Positions 35,888 through 44,445 of a DNA stretch of 64,000 nucleotides are shown piece after piece (within the stretch, counting starts at the first letter, position 1; every line of letters begins with the position of its first letter). Under the pieces are notes generated by a model. The model had not been told where the DNA came from. It searched no databases and was given only the letters and a program-made list of their open reading frames with translations. Both the position numbers and the translations under genes were made by a program. The stretch covers positions 186,001 through 250,000 of the forward strand of contig NZ_JAFBCB010000001.1 of assembly GCF_016907455.1 (NCBI RefSeq), in the 5' to 3' direction. This DNA comes from Brachybacterium muris. Lineage in GTDB: Bacteria > Actinomycetota > Actinomycetes > Actinomycetales > Dermabacteraceae.

Positions 35888-37237
35888 ATGAACCCGAACA
35901 CGGTGGACCTGAGGCGGCGCTCCCTGTTGGCCGGGACCGCCGCCGCACCCCTGCTGGGCCTGGGCCTGGCTTCCTGTGGCCTGGACGGGGGCGGCGACGG
36001 CCCCGGCGAGGTGGGGGAGCCAGACCTGAAGGCCGAGCTGCCCCGCGCCGAACCAGGGACCGCCGAGGGCACCGGCCGCATCGTGGTCCCCTTCACCGCG
36101 AGGATGCTCGGGGCGATCGGCCGGGACGTCAATGCCGTCTGCTCCCCGTTGTCCGCGCAGGTGGTCCTCACCATGGCCGGGCTCGGTGCCGCCGGGGACA
36201 CACGAGCCCAGATGGAGGCGGTGCTGGGCGGCACCATGGACGAGCTCGCCGCCGCCTCCAACACCCTGTCCTCCGTGCTCGCGGCCGTCGGCGACCAGGA
36301 GCGGGAGGCCGACGAGAGAGGGGAGGACGACGCCCCCGAACCCGCCGTCGCCTCCCTGGTCAACGGGGTGTGGACGCAGGAGGGCATCACTGTCCAGGAG
36401 GCCTACCTCGAGGACCTCGCCGAGCATTTCGGCAGCGGCGTGTACGAGGTGGACTACACCGATGACGGTGCCCGCGAGGATGCGCGCGAACGCATCAACG
36501 GCTGGGTCGCCGATGCCACCAACGACCTCATCGAGGAACTGATCAGCGCGGATTTCCTGTCCGCGGACACCCGGATGGTGCTGGTCAATGCCCTGCACCT
36601 GAAGGCTGCCTGGCGCCAGCCGCTCAGCTCCGCCCCCGGCCCCTTCACGCTCGGGGACGGTTCCGAGGTCGAGACGGAGATGCTGACCGGCAGCACCCAG
36701 GGCTGGTACGAGGACGACGTGTGCCGAGCCACCTCACTCGGCACCTACGGCGGGGACCTGTCGCTCGCACTCGTGCAGCCCGTGGCCGACGTGCCCGCGG
36801 TGCTGGATGCCTGGGCAGATGCGGCGGCCGACGGAGCCGAGGGTGCCGGTGGTGGGCTGAGCGCGGTGCTTGACGGGGTGCAGAACAGCGATCCGGTGGA
36901 GCTGATCCTTCCTGCCTTCGACATCGGATGGGGAGGGTCCCTGAAGGAGATCCTCGAGGGCCTGGGTATGGAGCTGGCTTTCGGCGCGGCGGACTTCTCC
37001 GGGATCACCGCGGAGGAGGAGCTGCACATCTCCGACGTCGTGCAGAAGGCCGTGATCACCGTGGACAGCGAGGGGATGGAAGCAGCTGCGGCGACGGCTG
37101 CCGGATTTGCCGCCTCAGCGCCCGCGGAACCGAACGAACTGGTGCTGGACTCCCCGTTCCTGTTCGTCGCCTACGAGACGTCAACGCTGGCGCCGCTGGT
37201 ACTGGGCTGGATCGGAGACCCCTCGCAGACCAGGTGA
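35888..37237 (+). CDS. Serpin-family lipoprotein (serine protease inhibitor)
   Basis: A 449-residue serpin. Start at ATG 35888 gives an RRR-containing signal and lipobox GLASC with C30; an upstream in-frame ATG at 35852 would bury the signal. Serpin features: a strand with NGVWTQEG, the breach/shutter region MVLVNALHLKAAW, and near residue 391-415 a reactive-centre loop whose hinge is rich in small residues (SEGMEAAAATAAG), as in inhibitory serpins, followed by DSPFLFVAYE. It is anchored outside the membrane, so it would inhibit extracellular proteases. It sits between sugar permease and beta-galactosidase genes. Confidence 0.9.
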   Translation: MNPNTVDLRRRSLLAGTAAAPLLGLGLASCGLDGGGDGPGEVGEPDLKAELPRAEPGTAEGTGRIVVPFTARMLGAIGRDVNAVCSPLSAQVVLTMAGLGAAGDTRAQMEAVLGGTMDELAAASNTLSSVLAAVGDQEREADERGEDDAPEPAVASLVNGVWTQEGITVQEAYLEDLAEHFGSGVYEVDYTDDGAREDARERINGWVADATNDLIEELISADFLSADTRMVLVNALHLKAAWRQPLSSAPGPFTLGDGSEVETEMLTGSTQGWYEDDVCRATSLGTYGGDLSLALVQPVADVPAVLDAWADAAADGAEGAGGGLSAVLDGVQNSDPVELILPAFDIGWGGSLKEILEGLGMELAFGAADFSGITAEEELHISDVVQKAVITVDSEGMEAAAATAAGFAASAPAEPNELVLDSPFLFVAYETSTLAPLVLGWIGDPSQTR

Positions 37238-37423
37238 GGGTGGTCCAGGCGAGAGATGGGCTCAGCTCGACGCGGGCCGGTGGGCTGAGGCCGCGGCCCT
37301 GACCCAGGAATGGCCAGCTCGACCAAGGCCTGCCCAGTCCCACCCGGGCTGTGGGCCTACCGATCGGCCGCCTCCACCTGACAGACTGTGCGTGAGTCGA
37401 TTTACAACCGAGGGAGACCACCG

Positions 37424-39313
37424 ATGACCGCCCTGCTCGAACCCACCCCCGACGGCTTCCTGCGCGGAGGCGAGAAGCACCTGGTGATCTCCGGTGCCAT
37501 CCACTACTTCCGCGTGCACCCCGAGCAGTGGCGCGACCGCCTGCGCCGCCTGGTCGCGATGGGCTGCAACACGGTGGAGACCTACGTGGCCTGGAACGTG
37601 CACCAGCCCACCCCGGAGACCACCAGCTTCACCGGCATCGGCGACCTGGGCCGCTTCCTGGACATCGCCGGGGAGGCGGGGCTGGATGCGATTGTGCGGC
37701 CGGGCCCCTACATCTGCGCCGAGTGGGAGAACGGCGGGTTCCCCGGCTGGATCCTGCGCGACCGCAACCTGCGCCTGCGGGTCAGCGATCCCGGCTACCT
37801 GGCGCTTGTCGACGCGTGGTTCGACCTGCTGATCCCCGTGATCGCCTCCCGGCAGGCCTCCCGCGGAGGCAACGTGATCATGGTGCAGGTGGAGAACGAG
37901 TACGGCAGCTACGGCGACGACAAGGCGTACCTGGCCCACCTGCGCGACGGACTGCGTGAGCGCGGGATCGACGAACTGCTGGTCACCTCCGACGGCCCCG
38001 CCCGCATGTGGCTCACCGGCGGTGTGGTGGACGGCGTGCTGGCCACCGTGAACTTCGGCTCCCGCACCCTGCAGGTGCTGGAGATGGCCGAGCGCGAGCT
38101 GCCGGGCCAGCCCCAGATGTGCATGGAGTTCTGGAACGGCTGGTTCGATCACTGGGGCGAGGAGCACCACACCCGCACCGGTGAGACCGCTGCCTCGGAG
38201 CTGGCCGACATGCTGGACAACGGCATGAGCGTGAACGTCTACATGGCCCATGGCGGCACCAACTTCGGGATGTCGGCCGGGGCCAACCACCACGGTACCT
38301 ACGGCCCCACCACCACCAGCTACGACTACGACGCGCCGATCGCTGAGAATGGTCAGCTCACCGACAAGTTCCGCAGCTTCCGCGAGGTCATCGCACGCCA
38401 CCGCGAGCTGCCCGAGCTCGAGGAGCACCTGAAGCAGCTGGGCCTGGACGCCGTGCCGGCACGCCTGCCCGCCGGTGAGGTCGCCATCGAGAAGACGGTG
38501 GCCCTGCGTGACACTGAGCGCTTCACCCGCAGCGCCGAGGTGCACCCCAAGCCCCCGGCCTTCGAGGACATCGGCCTGGAGCGTGGGCTGCTGCGTCTCT
38601 CGCGCGACATCGAGATCACCCGCGAGGACGGCGAGGATGGTCCCCGGATCGCCCCGCTGAAGCTGTACGACCTGCACGATCGTGCGTGGGTGTACGTTGA
38701 CGGGATCTACGCCGGGGCCTGCGGCTCCCACAGTGCCCTGGGTCTGGGGCCCGACGAGCAGGACCCCGCCACCCTGGACTTCTCCCATCTCGCCGAGCGC
38801 CTGCTGCCGGACGGCGGCTACCGCACCGTACGGGTGGAGATCCTCGTGGAGAACCTGGGCCGCACAAACTTCGGTCCCCGACTGGGCGAGCGCAAGGGCA
38901 TCCTGGGCGGCGTGTGGCAGATTGTCCGCTTCCTCAACGACTGGGAGGCCGACGCCTGGCCGCTGGAGGACATGGCTGATGAACTCGTCGCGCAGGCCGC
39001 CGGCGCCCCTGCCGTCGAGCCCGGCGCCGAGGATGACGTGACGCTGCCCGTCCTGGTGCAGGCATCCTTCGAGGCGAGCGAGCAGAAGGACGCCTTCCTG
39101 GACGTCTCCGATGCCGGCCACGGCGTCGCGTACGTCAACGGGTTCTGCGTGGGCCGGTACTGGAACGTGGGCCCGCAGCAGTCGCTGTACGTGCCCGCGC
39201 CCGTGATCCGCGAGGGCCGCAACGAGGTGCTGCTGCTGGACCTTGAGAAGCAGCCCACGCGCTTGGCGCTGGTCGAGGAGCACATCTTCGGCGGCCGCAC
39301 GACGGGAAGGTGA
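37424..39313 (+). CDS. Beta-galactosidase, glycoside hydrolase family 35
   Basis: A 629-residue enzyme starting at ATG 37424 (GAGGGAG upstream). A TIM barrel of GH35 type: VISGAIHYFRVHPEQW at the N-terminus, GPYICAEWENGGFPGWI near 94, acid/base E159 in VENEYGSYG, and nucleophile E235 in CMEFWNGWF. C-terminal beta-sandwich jelly-roll domains follow (about 380-620). No signal peptide, so it hydrolyses galactosides after import, in keeping with the ABC system upstream. Stop overlaps the next gene by GTGA. Confidence 0.93.
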   Translation: MTALLEPTPDGFLRGGEKHLVISGAIHYFRVHPEQWRDRLRRLVAMGCNTVETYVAWNVHQPTPETTSFTGIGDLGRFLDIAGEAGLDAIVRPGPYICAEWENGGFPGWILRDRNLRLRVSDPGYLALVDAWFDLLIPVIASRQASRGGNVIMVQVENEYGSYGDDKAYLAHLRDGLRERGIDELLVTSDGPARMWLTGGVVDGVLATVNFGSRTLQVLEMAERELPGQPQMCMEFWNGWFDHWGEEHHTRTGETAASELADMLDNGMSVNVYMAHGGTNFGMSAGANHHGTYGPTTTSYDYDAPIAENGQLTDKFRSFREVIARHRELPELEEHLKQLGLDAVPARLPAGEVAIEKTVALRDTERFTRSAEVHPKPPAFEDIGLERGLLRLSRDIEITREDGEDGPRIAPLKLYDLHDRAWVYVDGIYAGACGSHSALGLGPDEQDPATLDFSHLAERLLPDGGYRTVRVEILVENLGRTNFGPRLGERKGILGGVWQIVRFLNDWEADAWPLEDMADELVAQAAGAPAVEPGAEDDVTLPVLVQASFEASEQKDAFLDVSDAGHGVAYVNGFCVGRYWNVGPQQSLYVPAPVIREGRNEVLLLDLEKQPTRLALVEEHIFGGRTTGR

Positions 39314-40509
39314 CCACCGTGAACGACACAGAGCACTCGCACGACCTACGCATCGGCGTCATCGGCTACGGAGCGCGTTCCACGCTCGCCACCCACGCCC
39401 ACAAGCCAGGCGAGGGTTCCCGCGTGACCGTCGTCGCCGAGCCCACCCAGCGCGGGAAGGACCTGGCCCGCGAGCGCCACGGCGAGGACGTGGCGCTGGT
39501 GGACGACGTCGATCAGCTGCTGGCCGGCCACGAGGTCGACGCGGTGATGATCCTGGCACCGGACTACGCGCACACCGGGATCGCCCTGAAGACCCTCGGC
39601 GCCGGCATCGCCACGTTCTCCGAGAAGCCGATGGCGATCAAGGTCGAGGACACCGACGCCATGCTGGCGATGGCCAAGGAGAAGCGGGCGCGCCTGTACG
39701 TGGGCCACAACATGCGCCACATGCCGGTGATCCGCCAGATGAAGGCGATCGTGGACTCCGGTCGCATCGGCCGGGTGCGCGCCATCTGGTGCCGCCATTT
39801 CGTGGGCGCCGGCGGCGACTTCTACTTCAAGGACTGGCACGCCGAGCGCGACAAGGCCACCTCCCTGCTGCTGCAGAAGGGTGCGCACGACATCGACGTG
39901 ATCCACTGGCTGGCCGGCGGGTACACCCGCCGGGTCTCCGGCATCGGCGACCTGGCCGTCTACGGCGACATCACCGACCGTCGCGACAACTCCGACCGCC
40001 GCATGTGGGACTGGTACGACGCCGACATCTGGCCGCCCACCGCCCAGAAGGAGATGAACCCCGTCATCGACGTCGAGGACATCTCGATGCTCAACATGAC
40101 GCTGGACAACGGGGTGCTGGCCTCCTACGAGCAGTGCCACTTCACCCCCGACTACTGGCGCAACTACACCGTGATCGGGGACGCCGGCCGCATCGAGAAC
40201 ATGGGCGACGGCGGCGGCGACCAGATCCACATCTGGGAGTCCCGCTACTCCGGCGCCGGCCGGCCGGACGCCGTGGAGGTCATCGACCGCGGTGACGGCG
40301 GCCACGGCGGGGCCGACCCGAACCTGATCGCGGAGTTCCTGCGCTTCGCGCGCGACGGCGGTGTCACCGACGTCTCGGCCATCGCGGCCCGTGAGGCCGT
40401 GGCCACCGGTGTGCTCGGGGCGGAGTCGATCCGCAACGGCGGCATGCCCTACGACGTGCCCCCCGTCCCGCAGGACGTGCGCGCCTACTTCGACGACGGC
40501 CAGGCCTGA
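39310..40509 (+). CDS. Gfo/Idh/MocA-family oxidoreductase
   Basis: A 399-residue NAD(P)-dependent sugar/inositol dehydrogenase-like protein starting at GTG 39310, overlapping the beta-galactosidase stop. It has the Rossmann start IGVIGYGARS, the EKPMAI motif (catalytic Lys) near 107, and the HDIDVIHWLAGG active-site segment. The usual Gly-x-Gly reads GYGARS. It probably oxidises or epimerises a sugar released from a galactoside, so the operon covers import, hydrolysis and further conversion. Confidence 0.9.
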   Translation: MTTVNDTEHSHDLRIGVIGYGARSTLATHAHKPGEGSRVTVVAEPTQRGKDLARERHGEDVALVDDVDQLLAGHEVDAVMILAPDYAHTGIALKTLGAGIATFSEKPMAIKVEDTDAMLAMAKEKRARLYVGHNMRHMPVIRQMKAIVDSGRIGRVRAIWCRHFVGAGGDFYFKDWHAERDKATSLLLQKGAHDIDVIHWLAGGYTRRVSGIGDLAVYGDITDRRDNSDRRMWDWYDADIWPPTAQKEMNPVIDVEDISMLNMTLDNGVLASYEQCHFTPDYWRNYTVIGDAGRIENMGDGGGDQIHIWESRYSGAGRPDAVEVIDRGDGGHGGADPNLIAEFLRFARDGGVTDVSAIAAREAVATGVLGAESIRNGGMPYDVPPVPQDVRAYFDDGQA

Positions 40510-40541
40510 GGGTCGCCCAGGCCCCCTCAGCCCCGCCCACG

Positions 40542-40588
40542 CACGGATATGTGTCGGAATGAGCCCGTCATTCCGACACATCCTCGTG
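40542..40588. repeat. 47-bp intergenic palindrome, copy 3
   Basis: Arms cacggatatgtgtcggaat... and ...attccgacacatcctcgtg, loop gcccg. Three arm mismatches. Same size, loop length and cctcg flank as copies 1 and 2. Confidence 0.92.
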
Positions 40589-40661
40589 CCTCGGCGGATG
40601 AGCGGGTCGTGGTGCCGGTTCCGGTGCCGTTGGCGGCAGGGCGACCCGCGCAGCGGTCCAA

Positions 40662-40737
40662 GGACTCCGGATAACTCTGGAGACTCCGGGCAACTCTGCG
40701 GACTCCGGACAACTCTGCGGACTCCGGACAACACCTG
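40662..40737. repeat. 19-bp tandem repeat, four units
   Basis: Units of ggactccggacaactctgc with drift. The array ends 36 bp before the ATG of the cardiolipin-synthase-like gene, in its probable promoter or leader. Confidence 0.92.
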
Positions 40738-40773
40738 GGAACCCTGCGCCACCGGACGCATAGTATTGTCCCC

Positions 40774-42036
40774 ATGGCGACTCTCAACACCGTACGGGCG
40801 ATCTTCGGCGACCGACCACTCCGTCGCGTCGCCGCCGTCGCCGCGGCCATCACGGCAATCCCCCCGATCACGGCGGCGGCCACGTTGATCGCGGTGGATG
40901 CCGTCAAGAGCCGCTCCCGCAAGGAGCGCGAGGCACCGCGCCCGGGCACCTTCGAGGCGCAGGTGCAGGAGTCCCGGATCACCCTGTACACCTCCGGCTC
41001 CGAGGTGTACGACGACATGATCGAGGCGATCGACAGCGCCCGCGAGACGGTGCTGCTGGAGACCTTCATCTGGAAGGGCGACGAGGTCGGCCAGCGCTTC
41101 ATCGACGCCATGAACCGCGCCGCCGACCGCGGGGTGGACGCGCGCGTGCTGTACGACGGCTTCGGGAACCTGGTGGTGCCGCGGAAGTTCTACAGCGGCT
41201 TCTCGGACAAGGTGCGCGTCAAGCGGCTGCCTGCCTTCGCACGCCCGTACTGGAAGGGCCTGCTGCGCCACACCGGCTTCAACCACTCCAAGATCCTGGT
41301 GGTCGATGACCACACCGGTTTCATCGGCGGCTACAACATCGGTGAGCTGTACGCACGGCAGTGGCGCGACACCCACATCCGTGAGCAGGGGCCGGCCGTG
41401 TGGGGGCTGCGCAACTCCATCAAGCGGGTGTGGAACGAGCACGCCGAGGAGGACGACAAGATCTCCTGGATCCCGCCGGACAGCTGGGACCCCGAGGTGC
41501 GGGTGGCCGCGAACCTGCCCGTGCAGCTGGTGTACCCGATCCGGCAGCTGTACCTGGCGGCCATCGAGCGGGCCCGCAACCACATCTACATCACCACCCC
41601 GTACTTCATCCCCGACCAGCAGATCCTTCACGCCCTCACCCAGGCCGCCCGCCGTGGGGTGGACGTGCGGGTGATGGTGCCCAAGAAGTCCAACCACATC
41701 GTGGCCGACTTCGCCTCGCGCGGCTTCTACGGGCAGCTGCTCGAGGCCGGGGTGACGATCCTGCTGTACGACGCCGCGATGATCCACGCCAAGACCGCCA
41801 CCATCGACGGCATCTGGTCCACCGTGGGCACCGCCAACATCGACCGCTTGTCCCTCTCGTTCAACTACGAGACCAACGTGGAGATCATCGACCGGGACTT
41901 CGCCGCGAACATGGAGACGGTGTTCGAGCGGGACTCCGAGCACTGCGAGGTGCTCACCTCTCCTCGATGGCGCGATCGCCACCGCATGGCGCGCCTGGCC
42001 GAGACCGCGCTGATCCCGCTGCGTCCGTTCCTCTGA
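40774..42036 (+). CDS. Phospholipase D-family protein, cardiolipin synthase-like
   Basis: A 420-residue protein with one N-terminal hydrophobic segment (about 18-40) and two PLD domains. HKD motif one has H171 and K173 in NHSKILVVDD; motif two has H338 and K340 in HAKTATID. That layout matches cardiolipin synthase (Cls), which joins two phosphatidylglycerols at the membrane; it has one hydrophobic segment where E. coli ClsA has two. Single gene. Confidence 0.88.
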   Translation: MATLNTVRAIFGDRPLRRVAAVAAAITAIPPITAAATLIAVDAVKSRSRKEREAPRPGTFEAQVQESRITLYTSGSEVYDDMIEAIDSARETVLLETFIWKGDEVGQRFIDAMNRAADRGVDARVLYDGFGNLVVPRKFYSGFSDKVRVKRLPAFARPYWKGLLRHTGFNHSKILVVDDHTGFIGGYNIGELYARQWRDTHIREQGPAVWGLRNSIKRVWNEHAEEDDKISWIPPDSWDPEVRVAANLPVQLVYPIRQLYLAAIERARNHIYITTPYFIPDQQILHALTQAARRGVDVRVMVPKKSNHIVADFASRGFYGQLLEAGVTILLYDAAMIHAKTATIDGIWSTVGTANIDRLSLSFNYETNVEIIDRDFAANMETVFERDSEHCEVLTSPRWRDRHRMARLAETALIPLRPFL

Positions 42037-42513
42037 CCCGAAGGGGCGGGCAGCGCCTTCCGTTCACTGGTCCATCAGTCATCCGGGGGGCCCATCAGGT
42101 GCCGGCCTGGTTCGTCAGTCATCCGGGGGGCAGCTCATCAGGTGCCGGCCTGGTCCGTCAGTCATCCGGGGGGCCCATCAGGTGCAGGCCTGGCCATCAG
42201 GTGCTGGCCTGGCCATCAGGTGCTGGCCTGGCCATCAGGCGCTGCCCTGGTCCATCGGGCATCCGGGTGATCCACGAGTTCTGTGCCGTCAGCTTCCAGA
42301 TCCTGGAAGGTACTCGCCCGTAACCGGGGACAGACGGGCGCCTCACGTTCCCGCAGGAACGTCAGGTGAGCGCATCCGTCAGAACAGCTCCTGTTGCGTC
42401 GGGTCAGACCGAGGCCGCGCCGCCACCGGCTCGCGTGCCGCCCCGCGCTTGGCAACGCCGTCAGCAGGTCGCGTGCCGCCGAGCGCGAGGCCGCCCCGTG
42501 CATGGCCGCGCCG
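42037..42513. other. Repeat-rich intergenic region with terminator, no gene
   Basis: 477 bp between two convergent genes. From about 42069 to 42262 it is a mosaic of tandem units (longer blocks starting gtcagtcatccgggggg, then 18-19-bp gccatcaggtgctggcct units). At 42341-42366 cctcacgttcc/ggaacgtcagg is a terminator-like hairpin. From 42456 the stop-codon repeat of the pseudogene begins. Confidence 0.75.
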
Positions 42514-42533
42514 TCAGCTGGTCGCGTGCCGCC
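42456..42533. repeat. Direct repeat spanning a stop codon, period 53 bp
   Basis: A 25-bp sequence of type cgccgtcagc-ggtcgcgtgcc at 42456-42480 and 42509-42533 (one mismatch). The second contains the stop codon of the interrupted gene (42514-42516). Confidence 0.9.
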
Positions 42534-42946
42534 CCGTGCGTGCCAGCACCTGCACCTGACGGGACGCATCTGTGCCCACCTCGACCGGTGGGCCGAAGAT
42601 TCCCGGCATGTAGGCGTGCTCACCGAAGCCGTCCACAGCGTCGTCGATCGCAGCGAGCTCCTCGTCGCTGAGGTCGACCCGGAGGCCCTGGGAGGTGCCG
42701 ATGTCCCAGCGGTGCACCAGTAGGTCGAAGCAGTAGAAGCGGGCCCAGGTATCCCCGATGGTGGTGGGGCCGAAGAAGCCGTCGAAGCGCTCGTCGGCGA
42801 TCGATTCGTCGGCCAGCAGCGCATCGACAGCAGCGGCGTGGGCGAACCACCTCTGGGACGGTTCCTGGTCCACGGCGGAGCCGCTGCTGTCGGCGGGTGC
42901 GCCGTCGGGCAGGGGATGGCCGTGATCCCGCAGGAAGTCGCGCTCG
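42514..42946 (-). pseudogene. TIGR03086/DinB-like metal-binding protein, C-terminal fragment
   Basis: Codons 53-194 of a gene split by the IS1380-type element. The fragment carries DTWARFYCFDLLVHRWDIG, where the His belongs to the metal site of the DinB/mycothiol-dependent isomerase-like family. The other part is at 47239-47394. After removal of 42947-47238 and one CTCG copy, the frame runs without break through VIDTE|RDFL into this fragment, giving 194 residues, a normal family length. A GTG or ATG within could start a shorter product, but the metal site would be incomplete. Confidence 0.9.
42943..42946. repeat. Target site duplication CTCG, left copy (IS1380-type)
   Basis: ctcg directly precedes the element end cctcgatg at 42947 and recurs at 47239-47242, right after the opposite end. 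Confidence 0.9.
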
Positions 42947-43119
42947 CCTCGATGTTTCATCGGGCTGGTGGGCGGGGGCGTTCGGCGTCGTTGCCGGTGT
43001 TCAGCTGCTGATTCTGGCATGTGGGTGTGACAGATCGTCGCAGTGTCCGTTGCGGGCGGTCGGGTTCCACTCCCGAGAGGAGGATTCTGCTGGTCGGTGG
43101 GGCGGGTGGAGCCGCCTGG

Positions 43120-43585
43120 TCAGGTCTGTGCGACGGCGGTGCGGAGCCGGTTCATGCCGGTTAGGACGGTTCGGGCTTCGGGGGCGTGTTCGGCGAGATG
43201 GAGGACCTTGTGCCGGCAGCGGCGCACGAGAGTCGCGGGGATCTCGAACAAGCGTGCGCGGAGCCGTTTGGGTTCCCACTTCCTCGCGTCATGGCCGGTC
43301 AGAGCTATGGTCTGCATCCAGGCGACGAGCTCGGAGGCGAGCTGGATGATCTGGCACCAGATCTGGTTCTGCGCGAAGCCCTGCAGCGGGAACTTCATCA
43401 AGCCCAGGTCCTTGGCGTTGCGGATCCGGTCTTCGCATCGTGCGCGGCGGCGGTGACGCAGCTCGAGCACGGGTAGCTGGCCGCGCGGGGTGTTGGTGGC
43501 GAACGCGGTGATGCGCATTCCTTCGTGATCGGTGATCCGTAGTTGCGCTCCGGGGTGGGGGCGTTCCTTCCGCACGATCACCCGC
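43120..43585 (-). pseudogene. IS1380-family transposase, C-terminal part
   Basis: 153 codons continuing the transposase after the inner insertion (43581 down to the stop at 43120; 43582-43585 is the duplicated CCGC). The end includes FPLQGFAQNQIWCQIIQLAS, the conserved C-terminal block of IS1380 transposases. Codons join in frame: GMR from the N-terminal part, then VIVRKE here. Not functional while interrupted. Confidence 0.92.
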
Positions 43586-43698
43586 TGAGTATTCGTAGTC
43601 GTGGGAGCCACCGAATCTTGCTCTTGGGGACCGCCGATCGTGCCGACGGGGGCCAGTAGCCGCCGCGGTGGGGACCACTGGCTCCCGCCGGCATCGGG

Positions 43699-44445
43699 TC
43701 ACTGGGGCAGTGCGGTGTGTTCTCGCATGTTCCTGTCGCCGGTGTCGATCCAGATTGTGTTGTGCACGATGCGGTCCATGATCGCATCGGCGTGGACTGC
43801 TCCACCGAGCCGGGCGTGCCAGTCCTTCTTCGGGTACTGGGTGCAGAACACGGTCGAGCCGGTGTCATAGCGGCGCTCGAGCAGTTCCAGCAGCATCGAA
43901 CGCATTCCCTCGTCAGGATGGTCCAGCAGCCACTCGTCGATCACCAGCAGCGAGAACGTGGAGTACTTCCGCAGGAACTTCGTCTGGCCCTGCGGCTTGT
44001 CCTTTGCCAGGGCCCAGGCCTCTTCGAGGTCGGGCATTCGGATGTAGTGGGCTCGGAGCCGGTGCTGGCAGGCCTGCTTCGCCAGCGCGCAGCCGAGGTA
44101 GGACTTCCCTGAGCCGGTGAAGCCCTGGAAGACCACGTTCTGTTGCCGCTGGATGAAGGAGCAGGTTGCCAGTTGCGCGATCACGTTCCGGTTCAGTCCC
44201 CGTTCCTCGACCAGATCCAGCCGCCGCAGGTCCGCTCCGGGATAACGCAGCCCCGCCCGGCGGATCAGACCCTCGACCTTTCCATGATTGAAGATGGAAT
44301 GCGCCTCGTCCACGATCAGCTGGAGCCGTTCCTGGAACGACATCCCCAGCACGTGAGCCTCATCCTGGGCATCGATCGCGTCCAGCAGCGCGGTCGCGCC
44401 CATCTCGCGCAGCTTCCGCTTCGTGTCGTTATCGATCACGCTCAC
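43699..44445 (-). CDS. istB: IS21-family helper ATPase IstB
   Basis: A 248-residue AAA+ ATPase starting at GTG 44445, which overlaps the istA stop as GTGA. Walker A is GFTGSGKSY near residue 105 and Walker B is LLVIDEW near 165. IstB assembles on target DNA and stimulates the IstA transposase. Intact over its full length, so the element looks capable of moving. Confidence 0.93.
   Translation of the reverse strand: MSVIDNDTKRKLREMGATALLDAIDAQDEAHVLGMSFQERLQLIVDEAHSIFNHGKVEGLIRRAGLRYPGADLRRLDLVEERGLNRNVIAQLATCSFIQRQQNVVFQGFTGSGKSYLGCALAKQACQHRLRAHYIRMPDLEEAWALAKDKPQGQTKFLRKYSTFSLLVIDEWLLDHPDEGMRSMLLELLERRYDTGSTVFCTQYPKKDWHARLGGAVHADAIMDRIVHNTIWIDTGDRNMREHTALPQ

Noticed and set aside
42069-42262. 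Regular repeats downstream of the cardiolipin-synthase-like gene
   Set aside because: Contiguous minisatellite without spacers or cas genes, so not a CRISPR array.
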